NCBI GenBank assembly: GCA_027946555.1
Contig: JAPEVC010000009.1
Span: forward strand, 186,001-250,000
Reading direction: 5' to 3'
DNA: 64,000 nt
DNA from: Gnomoniopsis sp. IMI 355080
Taxonomy: Eukaryota; Ascomycota; Sordariomycetes; Diaporthales; Gnomoniaceae
Shown here piece by piece: positions 1 to 10,879 of the stretch. Position 1 is the first letter of the stretch. Every line of letters begins with the position of its first letter. The notes under the pieces are model-generated. The model saw only the letters and a list, made by a program, of their open reading frames with translations. It ran no database searches and was not told the origin of the DNA. The translations under genes and the position numbers were made by a program.

Positions 1-2257
1 CCATACAGGACGATGCGACTCGCACAAACGGGGGGCCCCACCAAGCTGAGCCGTGGCCGATTCTGAGAGGCCAGAGGTCGATGCCAAAGTGGGCGGCTCG
101 CAGAAGCAGGAACACTCACACCACGCGCGTCGGAAGATTCCCAGAGGAAATAAGCAACGAAAAACCCGGTGAAATTATGATTATGCCCCGTAGAGCGACG
201 TTGAAGCATCTCGGCCCGGAGAGGAATAGCGTCAGGACATGGGATGTGTCCAAGCCGGGCACCCCCGGACACAGCAGGGATTACCCAGGCACAGGGCGCG
301 GATAACGATGAGATAGCAGTGTGGTGCCTGCACTGTGGCGCCGCCCACTTTCTGCACGTCGCTGGCCTCAAAGCGGAGCCTCAACGCAACTAAGCAGCCA
401 CTCAGATCACTATCGACACCACCCATCCGCAATCATATCGTCTATCGGGCCTATCAGAACGATTGCCAATAAGGTTATGGGCCCTTGGGGCCCATGGGGG
501 TGTTCTTGCCCCTTATTTCCCTTCCCCCTGCTCTCGCGTGCCATCTCTGATGCCATTGGCGCAGCCCTGACAGCCTAGACAGCCTGACAGTGGATCCCAG
601 GCACACCCTGGCACATCCTGCCACTGGTCCGAACACCAGCAAAGTCGTTTACACTTTTTTTTGCAAGGTAGGCCAATTTGGCATCAGTCAGTCTCTACTG
701 GTCGTGAGTCGTGCCTCTTATTGTCCGGACGCCGCCAACCATCCGCCAGACAGCCTCGGACATGGACCTCGAGTCAGCGATGGTCCTGTCAAATGAGCCC
801 CTGGATGCTTAATAACTACCTTCTAGCCTTCCATACTGTCAAGATTCAGACGAACACGAGAAGGTCTACTGCGCGCAAGAGGCTTGTCCGCCTGTCCCAA
901 CATCGTCTGTCCTCTTGGTATGTGCTGCGAGCTTACTGTGCCTCGGTGTGCCTGAGTGGACAACAGATCGGCTACGACGCTGCAAGTTGCAGCACCAGAG
1001 CTTCGTCTTTGTCCTCCCTCGTCAAGGCGCTTGAAGATCGCAATCACACCTTGTTATCAGGCTTTTTTTTCTTGGTTTTCCTTTTCTTTTTTTCTTAGTC
1101 TTGCTGCTGTGCAGTGTCTGAGAGCCAAGCACACCAAAACCAAGTTATACAACTCCATCCGGCTAGGTTACCAAACGGCCAGCCATACAGCCATACGCCT
1201 TGAAAAAGCCACAAACAAGAACAACTCTCAATCAGAGACAGTAAGAGCGGCACAGCACAATCTGTGCGCCAGATAAAAAAGCCGAAGGCTCATTGGCAAA
1301 ACAAAATTCAGGAACAATGTGACATGCAGTTGGACGCCTGGTACGCGAACCCATGAAAGCTCAGGATTTGTTAGTGCCGGGGCTAAGACTCCACACGCAT
1401 GCATTGGTCCTAGGTACACGCCTTTCAAGCACCACCCACCACCATTTTTGCAATTTCTGGATACGACATTGTAAATTCACCGCTTAGTCCTCAGCCAACG
1501 GTTTGCGTCTGCCAAGGCCCTCGTTTGCTTTTGTATACGCTACGTTAGTTACTGGCTTCGCTTCTCTGTTGTTCCTCGGATCTGCTTCCCGGGCCTCCCC
1601 TAAGAGAGAATTCTAGAAAATCTCTGCCCTACCATCCAACGCGATCCTCCTCTCCCTCAGCCACAAATCTCGGCCCAAACTGGTAATCAGAACATGAGTT
1701 AGGCTGTCTGGCTGCCCAGAGAGGATGGGCAGTGCTGATCGCTTCCTCGTCTTGTCACAGCCCGTATTATACACCCCATATTTCTCTCGCTTTGGCCGAG
1801 GTGCCGGGCTTCCGCTAAGTCGCCCCCCCGGTTGTGCGATTGGGATGTCCACAACGGGCTCTGAACTTTTTGCAGAGTCCCAGTCTTCTGCCGGCATGAA
1901 TTGCCCCGTTGCTATGCGCTCCCCTGACAATCGGGGGTGCTTTGGACGGTTGTACGGACCAGAGCCAATTTCCCCTTGGACCACCTGATAGCCCGCTCTC
2001 TAGATCTCGCAAAGTTGTGGACTGCTTTTGTTGACTGAACTCTCCTTTAACCTTAACTTCGTTCATTATCTTGTCCTTTGCTCTTTGGGTACTGAGTGGT
2101 CTTTTCCTACTTCTCGGCCTTGTCCCAGACTCTCGTTTGAACCCCTTTTGGTGATATTTGTTGTGGATAGTCCGAATACAGTTTCGAATTCCCCGGCGTG
2201 CGCTCGTTACACGCCACTGACTCCCCTGAAATCGTACTTTTTATTCCATTGAGCACA
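1..2257. other. Intergenic, upstream of the amylase gene
   Basis: No convincing gene here; the open frames are short and have no recognisable family. There are T-rich runs near 650-660 and 1060-1100. Between 1796 and 1814 the trinucleotide CCG occurs three times exactly 8 nt apart, and CGG occurs at 1947 and 1955, again 8 nt apart. Repeated CGG triplets are what Zn2Cys6 activators bind, but the spacing is not that of the known AmyR site (CGG-N8-CGG), so this is only a candidate regulatory region. Confidence 0.5.
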
Positions 2258-4013
2258 ATGCGTGCTGCTTCATTCACTATTGCAGCGGCCACGGCCCTGC
2301 TCAGCGTCACCGATGCTGCTACTACAGACGAATGGAGGTCTCGGTCCATTTACCAGGTCATGATTGATCGTTTTGCTCGGACTGACGGCTCAACAACGGC
2401 GGAATGCGAGGACCTCTCACAACATTGTAACGGAACTTGGTCCGGACTGATTAACCATCTGGACTACATCCAGGGTAAGAACACGTCTTGGCTGTCTAGT
2501 GAGGGGGGCCATTGAGTATTGCATGATGCTAATACGAAGACCGGAAACTTAGGTATGGGCTTCACTGCTGTCCAGATCAGCCCTGTCGTCCACAACATCG
2601 AAAACGACACCATCGTTGGCGATGCGTACCACGGATACTACCAAGATGATCTCTACGCGCTCAATGAGCACTTTGGCAATGCGGATGAGCTTAAGCAACT
2701 TTCTGATGAGCTGCACAGCCGTGACATGTACCTCTTGGTGGACGTTGTCGTCAACAACATGGCTCAAGCCTTTGACAACACTTACCCGCCACCAGTCGAC
2801 TATGCGCTCTTCGATCCCTTCGACAAGGAGACTTACTTCCACACGTACTGCAACGTGACGGAATGGACCAACCAGACTAATTACCAAGACTGCTGGCTCT
2901 ACCCACTCGGCGTTGCGCTGGCTGATCTCCGTACCGAGGACACTGAGGTCGTCGACATGTTCTCGACGTGGATCAAGGAGCTCGTCTCCAACTACACCAT
3001 CGACGGTCTGCGCATCGACGCCGCCAAGCACGTGAACGACGCCTTCCTCCCTAGCTTTATCGATGAGGCTGGCGTCTTCGCCCTCGGCGAGGTGCTCACG
3101 GGTGATGTAGAGGATTTCTGCCCATACCAGACCAATGGATACCTAGCTGGTATGCCCAACTACCTCGACTACTACAAGATCATCTCCGCATTCAACGGTG
3201 GTTCCATGAGCGACATCGACGCCATCCGCACCGAGACGCGTTCTTCTTGCAACGACACCTCTGTGCTGGCCCCGTTCATCGAGAACCACGATATGCCTCG
3301 ATTCGCGTCCTACAACGACGACATGGCCCTGGCCAAGAATGCCATGGCTTACACCATGGTCACTGATGGTATTCCCCTGGGTATGTATTTTACCTCATTG
3401 CCTTGATCTATTCTGATGGGGCTTTTCACTGACTTTGTTGTGTCTAGTCTACCAAGGCCAGGAGCAGCACTACAATGGCGGCGTGACCCCTGCCAACCGC
3501 GAGATCCTCTGGTCCTCTGGCTACAACACCTCGGCCGAGCTCTACCTCCTTGCCAAGACCCTCAACAAGGTCCGCAACACCATGATCAACTTGACCAGCA
3601 CTTCCGACACCCCCTACGTCACCAGTGAAGCCCAGACTCTCTTCACCAATGACAACCACCTGTGCTCAACCAAGGGCCCCTCGGGCTACCAGGTTGTCTC
3701 GTGCATCGTCAACCAGAGCAGCTCTGGTGCCAAGTACCAACTCAGCATCGGCGGTTGGAGCGCGGGTGATGCTGTTGTGGAGGTGCTGGGTTGCACGACC
3801 GACACGGCGGACAGCACCGGCAACGTCACCATGTACATGGATGCCGGTGAGCCCAAGGTGTATATCCTCCAGAGCAATCTGGCCGCGACAGGCCTGTGCA
3901 ACACTACCGAGGACTCAGCTACTGCGGCCTCAAAGGATGCCGCTGTGGGTGTGAGGAGTAGCCTGAGCTTGCTGGCCGGTATGGCTGTTGCGGCTGTGAT
4001 GATGACTTTGTAA
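2258..4013 (+). CDS. GPI-anchored alpha-amylase / alpha-glucanotransferase-like protein, GH13
   Basis: Three exons: 2258-2474, 2553-3380 and 3448-4013, giving 536 residues. Both introns are GT-AG and restore the family's sequence (IQGMGF and IPLVYQGQEQ at the joins). A signal peptide covers about residues 1-20. The GH13 catalytic barrel follows, with nucleophile D228 in GLRIDAAKHV, acid/base E252 in FALGEVLTGD and the third acid D319 in FIENHDMPRF. A C-terminal beta domain of the DUF1966 type comes next, and the protein ends in a hydrophobic tail after a Ser/Ala-rich stretch, as in GPI-anchored proteins. Conserved region I reads DVVVNNMA, with Asn141 where secreted amylases carry His. That change is known from fungal AgtA-type 4-alpha-glucanotransferases, which act on alpha-glucan at the cell wall rather than digesting starch. 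I infer an enzyme of that group; ordinary amylase activity is not excluded. Confidence 0.92.
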
Positions 4014-5030
4014 GGGATGATATGAGTGAGGCGGCGACGAGTCGAGCCAAAGACTTGAAATGAGAGGCCGGTATGATTACGCGTCGATATTTGACATTTT
4101 TTTGACAGGAACGCAACCTGATCGCTATTCTGCCCCTGTACTGTATATACCTTAATACGTTCTGTGATCATTTGTTTGTAAGAGAGTGTGTAATGAGAGC
4201 CTCCTGCCTGCAAGGGTTTAAGAGGCTCTAATTATCATTTTATTCACCTTAAATGACCGTTCTGACCCTGCCGGCTTTGGACATCCGTACTAAGTGAGCG
4301 TTTGATTTCTGTGGCCACGGTATTACTCGTAGCTCGGATTGACGCTGGTGTGCGGAGGGGTTATACCCGAGAATCTACAGCGATTCTCATGCAAAGGGGG
4401 CCGGCCCCCGGTCCCCCCCCCCCCCTCAATTGCCGCGAGTAAGTGTGCTGAAGTTTAGGCTGTGAGGCCTGCACCACTTCACAGCCACTTACCGCGGTCA
4501 GCTAGCATGAAAAGGGGTGCAGTATCCTGATTTTACGAGACATAGTGGAAGTCATTCATCTCCTTCATGAAGCCATGGAAGAGATGAAGTCAAAAGGGTT
4601 CGGGTATGCTTAAGTCAGCCGTCTGCCACGGCGGCGCCATTTGCGTCTGACATGCCTTTCCACCATGGACGAGCCCGCAAACGGCTAAGAACAAAGGTTT
4701 CGAAATACATAGTAGTAGCGTGAAGTCCCTGGCCATAATCAGGGATCAAGCTGCGCCAAGGCGAAACGGTCTCATTCTTTGTGCTCCCAGACTTTCGACT
4801 CTCGCTGACTGTGTCGAGCACGTCAGGGCAAGCTAAAGCTGCCTACTAGTAGCTACTGAACACTGTTAGTGACGTCGCGCCCTCCAAAGTGCTGGAAGTA
4901 CAAGACCGCGTGGAGAGAAGCCCTTGCAACCTGGAAGCCCTTCAATTTGTCTCTGTTCCAAACAATTATATTGAAGCGTGGTGCCCTTCGTTGCACTGAG
5001 GCCATATAAAACAAACTTACTTTCCCCACC
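4014..5030. other. Intergenic, amylase 3' side and Ohr promoter
   Basis: No gene recognised. A run of 13 C lies at 4413-4425 next to a GGGGGCCGGCCCCC inverted repeat, a place where sequencing length errors are likely. CATATAAAA at about 5001-5009 resembles a TATA box, but it sits only about 25 nt before the Ohr start codon, which would leave almost no leader, so it may be chance. Confidence 0.5.
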
Positions 5031-5576
5031 ATGGCCTCCCTCCGCATCCCCCTCCGCGCCCTCGGTGCCGGACGCTCTTCCGCATCCCTCCTCCGGCTTG
5101 CCCGGACCCAACAAACCCGCCTTGTCAACTCGGCCACCGCGCCCATCCTCTACTCGGCCCACGCACGCGTCGTCGGGGCACGCACGGGCCACATTGATGG
5201 TGACGACCTGAAAGTCGACCTCACGATGGCCAAGTCGCTCGGTGGAACGGGTGATAAGGGTAAAACCAATCCGGAAGAGCTCTTTGCTGCGGGTTTTGGT
5301 GCGTGCTTCCAGAGCGCCATGAATGCGAGCGCCGCCAGCATGGGCATCAAGATGCCAAGCAAGAAAGAGGATAGTATAGTCGCGGCGACGGTGCACTTGG
5401 TGGGTGATATGAAGAAGTTGGACATGGGTATACGGGTGGAAATGAAGGTGCGAGTCAACGGGCTGGACAGGAGCGAGGTTGAAAAGGTTGTAAAGAAGGC
5501 GGAGGAGGTTTGTCCGTATAGTAGGGCAACAAGGGGGAACGTGGAGACAAAGATTGAGATCGTGGATGAGCTGTAG
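5031..5576 (+). CDS. Organic hydroperoxide resistance protein, Ohr/OsmC family, probably mitochondrial
   Basis: An intronless gene of 181 residues. Ohr enzymes reduce organic and lipid peroxides with a reactive cysteine that cycles through a disulphide. Both cysteines are present in family context: C92 in FAAGFGACF (peroxidatic) and C161 in EEVCPYSRATRGN (resolving). The conserved glutamate of the first motif (NPEEL, 82-83) and an arginine at 51 also fit the active site. About 40 residues precede the domain; they are rich in Arg, Ser and Ala and lack acidic residues, which is typical of a mitochondrial presequence that bacterial Ohr proteins lack. The start lies in a CCACCATGG context. OsmC proper is the only close alternative, but the CPYSxATRGN motif favours Ohr. 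Confidence 0.92.
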   Translation: MASLRIPLRALGAGRSSASLLRLARTQQTRLVNSATAPILYSAHARVVGARTGHIDGDDLKVDLTMAKSLGGTGDKGKTNPEELFAAGFGACFQSAMNASAASMGIKMPSKKEDSIVAATVHLVGDMKKLDMGIRVEMKVRVNGLDRSEVEKVVKKAEEVCPYSRATRGNVETKIEIVDEL

Positions 5577-5959
5577 GATGGAGATTCTGCTGTTGGTAGA
5601 GCAGTTAGGTACGGGACGTAGCATAATAAACCATGAACTGCAGAGCCTCAACGCAGTCTGCTATTTCTTTGCTATTGTGACCCGAATTCTGATCTGCGTG
5701 CTATGCCGGAACATTTTTTTCTCGTAACTATTGACTCCAAACACCGGGCCATCAATCATCCAATCCAAATGAAATTAATCATCAGATACAGGAAAGCAGG
5801 TTAGGAAAACTTGGTCTACCGTCACTCCCATCCACCAAAATCCTTTCTTAGTGAACCACCTGTAATCCCGCTGCAAAAGGAAAGAAAAACACCAAAGAAA
5901 AAACTTGTCCCACAAAATAACGTTTCACCGGGACTTCATTCCCACGAAGAGAATGATGC
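5577..5959. other. Intergenic between convergent 3' ends
   Basis: Holds the 3' ends of the Ohr gene (+) and the coiled-coil gene (-). An AATAAA-like AATAATAAA-type signal (CATAATAAACC) near 5620-5631 could serve the Ohr transcript. Nothing else is seen. Confidence 0.5.
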
Positions 5960-7324
5960 TCAAGACTCTCCGCCAGTCATACCGCGTTCACCCTGCGAAG
6001 CCTCCTGTCCTTGTCCACCAGCAGCGGATGCCGTAGGCAACCCGCCACTTGCAGCACTCTCCCCGACCTTGACCTCATCCTCTGGCACACCCGCGGCGAA
6101 ACTCGTCACACTTCCCGCGGTGCTCAGCATACTCGTAACTCGATCGTTTCGAGGGCGAGCAATACTCGCACCCCCGGCGGATGCCACAGCTACACTAGCC
6201 GTAGTGCTGACACTCTCGCTGCGCGGCCGGTTGCTGGCATCACTGGCCCGTCTCTCGCGCACTTTGCGCTCCAGCTCGCGGATGCGTCGCTTCAGGGCAT
6301 CATTCTCACGCTTGACATTCTCCAGTTCCTGTCTATAAAAGGCCGTCTCCTCGTACCGAGTGGTCGCTGGCATCATGGATGGCGACATCATGTCGCTAAG
6401 CCCGGGGGTCGGTGTCGCGGAAGGGTTGGAGGAAACGGCACCCATTGCGTTTGGCGGGGAGCGTTGAGGAAAGTGAGTACTGTGCAGAGCGTCGGCCATA
6501 TGCGATGAGGCCCACGAAGAACCATGCTGAGCCGGCGAGCTGCTAAGACTTTGGCGGGAGTGTGATTGTGTGCTATTTTGACGGCTAAGGGCCGTGGCGC
6601 CTGGCCGGATTGGTGCCGGCGCGGTGATGTTGACCACAGATGTGCTGGCGACCGGGCCGCCAGCCACCGAGGCTGAGCCCGCGGTTGCTGCGATGCTGCG
6701 CGTGCTGGCGCTGGATCCGCTTCGAGTGTGGCGACGTCCGCTGGACGACGGAATCGAGAAGCCTGTGCCAGATAGTAGATGCTGTCTGCCATCGGGGATC
6801 ATGGGAATCTCCTGGCCTGAAGTAGAAGCATTTGCGGAGTTAGAAGACGCGTTGGATGCAACGGAGGCGTTCTGCGCTTGACGGAGGAGATCGAGTTCAC
6901 GTGTGAGGCGGTTGACCTGTGCAAGGAACAGTTAGCATGGCTGCATTACGAAGCTTGGTTCTGGTTCTGGTTCACTGATTTGACATACAACAGCTTCCTG
7001 CTCCTTCTCGAGCTCTTGGTGAAGCTCAGCAGCGGTGAGCGGCCGTGGGTGACGCATAGGACCAGGACCAGCAGTGATTGAGGCCGCATCTGCTGGCGGG
7101 TGTGATGCGAAGCCGGTGGCAGCCAGACGAGGAGAAGGTAGAGACGGCGCAATAGGCGCTCCAGTCGTCACGGCGTTCATGTTGGAGGGCAGGATATTAA
7201 GTGCGGCGTCTGACGGCGGAGAGCCAGGCGCAGGAGCTGCTGGTGGAGGCATTTGCTGTGATGAAGTCCGTCGGGACAGTGAAAGGACGCGGGGTGATGC
7301 AGGTACAGAGTTGAGATCGGGCAT
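5960..7324 (-). CDS. Conserved fungal coiled-coil protein, function unknown
   Basis: Two exons on the minus strand, 7324-6989 and 6916-5960, giving 430 residues. The 72-nt intron has a GTATGT donor, a GCTAAC branch site and a CAG acceptor. It joins a heptad-like helix without a break (KEQEAV then VNRLTRELDLL). The start is the first ATG and opens MPDLNSVPASPR. Residues 1-90 are Pro/Ser/Ala-rich. A first coiled coil spans about 96-125 and a second, strongly charged one about 300-336 (RQELENVKRENDALKRRI). Ser/Thr-rich, probably disordered stretches lie between and after. No enzyme domain, signal peptide or membrane segment is visible. The shape suggests a scaffold or adaptor, but that is inference; I do not recognise a characterised relative. 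Confidence 0.82.
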
Positions 7325-8862
7325 GGTGCGAACGAGAAAGCCCGGCAGTAATTTTGGCTTGAAGGTTCTCCAGTTCTTTCACAAGCTAAGCGCGTCCAGA
7401 AATGTGGATCAGGCTGTAGTCCGCGGGGTTCGTTTCTATCGTCACTGCTTGCTGTTGATGAGGGGGATCTGGAGTTTGCCCAGCCAGTCACATATGACTG
7501 ACAATACAAGCTGTTCAGGTCATCGAAGGAAGGCAAGTGAATTGTATCTGACTCCTCTCAACAAGACAAATAGGTTGGCACAACCACAAATGGCTTAAAT
7601 TAGGTGTTATGCGCAGGTAACGTGTATTCAAACTTAGTGGAAGGTGCCTATAGGAGGTAGGTAGTGGGATGATACTCAGCTGTTATAAGGAAGCAATCGG
7701 GACGATCGCGGGGCTCATAATTACTAGCTAGACCCTGGGAAAAACCCGCTGACATAAGATTCTCGGCTTCAATTTACTCTGACGAAGAAGTTGCCTACCT
7801 AAAAAAAAAAAAGACCACGAGAATAAATGTAACAGTATACCAATTTACTGCAAGTTTAGGGACCCGCAAGCATTCTGTCTTGGAAGAATACTAGGAGGTA
7901 ACTAGGTAATCTCCGACCGCGGTTCCTGTTGTGAAGTCATTCTCAAATTGGCTGTGTAGAGCACTGTGAAATTTATACAATGGACTATCACAATGGTTTA
8001 TTCCCAAAGACTTCAAAAAAAGCTGGGTTGACAGATACCTATCTGGTTATAGGATATATGAGAGTATAAGGAAAATGCAAGCTAGATGTGGCTGGTTTGA
8101 GGTCCATGAATACGCATAGATTAATATATTCTGACCTCTTCATCTTCATACAACCACCAGCCTACCACCCTCAAGGGGAGTCTAGGGTCGCTATACCAAA
8201 GATGAGAGAGAGACACGGTTTCTCTGGCTAATATTCGTCCCATCAATGGATGCTAAATTTAAAGAGGGGTGCATCACGGTGCGAGCCTCATGATATAATC
8301 CTGGGAAGGTCTGATTAAAAGTCTGCGAGTAACATCAGGCAATTTTGAGCCTCACTCCGGCTCACAAGCGACCAAAATCGAGAACAACCATATCCTTTCC
8401 CTTAGTAATCCAATAGATCGGGGCCAGCTGAGACAGCCTCTACACGACCCGATGATCTGTTAAGGTGTTGGAGGAAAGAACGTCATCAGCATTTGGGTAA
8501 GAATGACGACATGCCTTCTATTAGAGGTGCAGACAGCGGGGACAATGACAAGATTGCCTACTGCCGCTCACACAGCAAACAGGCTTGAGATTACAAGCAG
8601 AGACATTTAAACTCGAGTAGTTCTTCAATTTGAGGCTCAATTCGTTCGAAAGTTGTCTTTTCAAACCAGAACAACAACAACGTCTTCAACGAGTCTCCTC
8701 ATCAAACTACCCACGCCCGCACGAACAGACAACCCGTAAGCTGCGTTTATCGTCTGGGCACTGTCACTTTAGGCGCGAGTGTGTATAGCTGACCTCTCGG
8801 TTTCACACAGGAACACAAAGCTCCTCACACACAGAGACACCCCCCTCCAATCCTATCCCAAA
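7325..8862. promoter_or_regulatory. Divergent intergenic region, about 1.5 kb
   Basis: Lies between two genes read outwards, so it should hold both promoters. It is AT-rich, with scattered AGGTAGGTAG-type sequence (about 7652-7662) and an A run at 7801-7812. No open frame of note. The stretch from about 8680 to 8862 is rich in CA and C, as in fungal leaders, and probably is the 5' leader of the small downstream gene. Confidence 0.45.
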
Positions 8863-9155
8863 ATGTCGTCGACTGAAGCCGGAGGTCGCCAGTCTCCTGC
8901 CCCTGAGGACCAGTCGCACGCTCAGGTGGGCCAGCCCGCTGGAGGCCAGGGTACAGACAACTCCGAGAACAAGGAAAGCACCAACAAGTCCGGCCTCGAT
9001 GTAAGGGCAAACAAACCACACTGCTACAACCTTCTAACGACGATTTATACGCTGACCATCTGCTTCAGTCTCTGTCATCAAACCCCAAAGGTGTCCTCGA
9101 CGATGCTGTCAAGGACAAGTTCACGAAAACAGAGGAGACGCCAATAAACAAGTGA
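8863..9155 (+). CDS. Small hydrophilic protein (74 residues), function unknown
   Basis: Two exons, 8863-9000 and 9069-9155. The 68-nt intron begins GTAAGG and ends in TTCAG; the spliced frame is 46 + 28 codons. The unspliced frame would run a little further, but it translates the intron into an unlikely sequence. The protein is Gln/Gly/Ser/Glu-rich, opening MSSTEAGGRQSPAPEDQ, with a more ordered tail SLSSNPKGVLDDAVKDKFTK. There is no signal peptide, membrane segment or cysteine. Small hydrophilic proteins ending in a similar 'SNPKxxLDDxxxDK' tail are, as far as I remember, common in Pezizomycotina, but no function comes to mind. The leader is long and CA-rich and the start context AAAATGTC is good, so I consider the gene real. 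Confidence 0.7.
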
Positions 9156-9871
9156 GGTAGTCGAACATCGGGAAACCGTTGAGAGAAGTTAGTTGGCATA
9201 TCGCCGCCTAGTTAGTAGCTGAGAGGGCAGATACCAGTCCATCCTGGCCAAAGCAAATCGCATGAACATCTCTACAGCTGTCTTCTACTCAAATGATTAC
9301 CCGTGAATCCATGTGCATTGAGCTGAACCGCGTAAAGCTTCATAATGCATCCTGATAACATTGCCATCACATGTGGTCTTGACATTCCACGGCCTTCTCG
9401 AAGTGCCCACCTTGTCGAAGGGAGGCCAGAGTGGGAGGCCGCCGCTGTGCTGTTACGAGTATACCTCACTTGGGATGTGGATCTCGGTGTGTCGAATGTA
9501 CCTCATAATGGTGAAAAGAGCTGCTCAGCCACAAGCTATCTACCCGCACACCTATAGGTACCGCACTACAGGGGTGCTGCTTAGGTAGGGATGACGTCGC
9601 CCTCACTGTTTCCGCCCCTCCTCGACTCGCCTCCGTCACAGCCAGCCACTTCACGACGTCCACTTTGCCTGACCTGAAGCTCCACACCATCACATGCGTC
9701 TGCCCTGAATTGAAATTCCTCATATAAGACCACATTGCCTACAGGTCCAACTTGCCAGTCCACCGCTCTGTCTCTCCCACAATATCCAACCTGCGCAACT
9801 ATTCCATCCTACAAAAACAATATTACCCCTCCTCATCTCATTTCCCTTCTACAACAACACACGGAGTCAAA
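9156..9871. other. Intergenic, promoter and leader of the RRM gene
   Basis: No gene recognised. The last 130 bases before 9872 are C/T/A-rich (CACCGCTCTGTCTCTCCCAC and similar), as in a highly expressed fungal leader. Confidence 0.45.
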
Positions 9872-10879
9872 ATGTCTGCCACCACTGTCACCGTCAAAAA
9901 CATCTCTCCCCAGACCGAGGACAAGGAGATTCGTGACTTCTTCAGCTTCTGGTAAGCTTCCCTCTCCCCTTGTCTGCTGTACTTTCTCACAGCGTACTAA
10001 TTGCCACTCCTTATTTCAGCGGCAAGATCACCAGCCTTGACGTCAAGACCGAGGGCGAGACCAAGTCCGCTACCGTGACCTTTGAGAAGGACACTGCCGC
10101 CAAGACCGCCCTCCTCCTCAACAACACCCAGCTCGGCGCCTCCCACATTTCCGTGACTTCGGACGCAGGCCTGACCGCTGACGAGTCGTCCGGCCACGAC
10201 AGCGTCCCCACTGCCAACACCGACCGTGACAGTGACGACATCACACAGGAGGAGAAGCCACGCTCGCGCATCATCGCAGAGTATCTGGCTCACGGCTACG
10301 TTGTCGGAGATGCCGCCATCACCCGCGCCATCGAACTTGACAACCAGCACGGCGTCACCTCCCGCTTCTTCAACAAGCTGACCGAGCTCGATGGAAAGTA
10401 CCACGCCACCGACCGTGCCAAGACTATGGATCAGAGCTACGGTGTCACCACCAAGGCCAGCTCGCTCTTTTCTGGCCTGAACTCGTATTTCGAGAAGGCG
10501 ACTAACACCCCCACTGGAAAGAAGCTGGTTGACTTTTGTATGTATCCTGCATTCCCTTGAGGACCCTACACACGTGCATGAGAAGCTTTAGCTAACAGTG
10601 TTTGATACTACAGACAACCAGGGCCAAAAGCAGCTTCAGGATGTCCACAACGAAGCTCGCCGCCTGGCTGAACTTAAGAAGGAGGAGCACGGTGGCTCCG
10701 CATACAAGGCTTCCGGCTTGGAGCGTGTTTTTGGCGCCGAGAAGTCCAAGACCGAGGCACCTGCTTCCGGCCCTGGAGCTCCGGCCGCTCCTGGCGCTGC
10801 CACTACTTCCGAGACTGCTCAGCCCATCAAGTCCACTGGTCTCCCGGAGTCTACCCCCATTGAGACTGAGAAGTCTTGA
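9872..10879 (+). CDS. vip1: RRM-domain RNA-binding protein, Vip1-like
   Basis: Three exons, 9872-9951, 10020-10537 and 10614-10879, giving 287 residues. Both introns are GT-AG and the joins FSFCGKI and VDFYNQGQ are in frame. One RRM spans about residues 4-75: the RNP2-like strand is VTVKNI and the RNP1-like strand is KSATVTFE. RNP1 lacks the usual aromatic pair, so RNA contact may be atypical. A helical middle part follows (about 115-215: HGYVVGDAAITRAIELD, RFFNKLTELD, SSLFSGLNSYFEKA), then a Pro/Ala/Gly/Ser-rich tail. The layout of one N-terminal RRM, a helical region and a disordered tail matches Schizosaccharomyces Vip1 and its filamentous-fungal relatives, whose role in RNA metabolism is poorly defined. 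The symbol rests on this layout. Confidence 0.88.

Noticed and set aside
5001..5009. TATA box for the Ohr gene
   Set aside because: Only about 25 nt before the ATG, so transcription would begin at or after the start codon.
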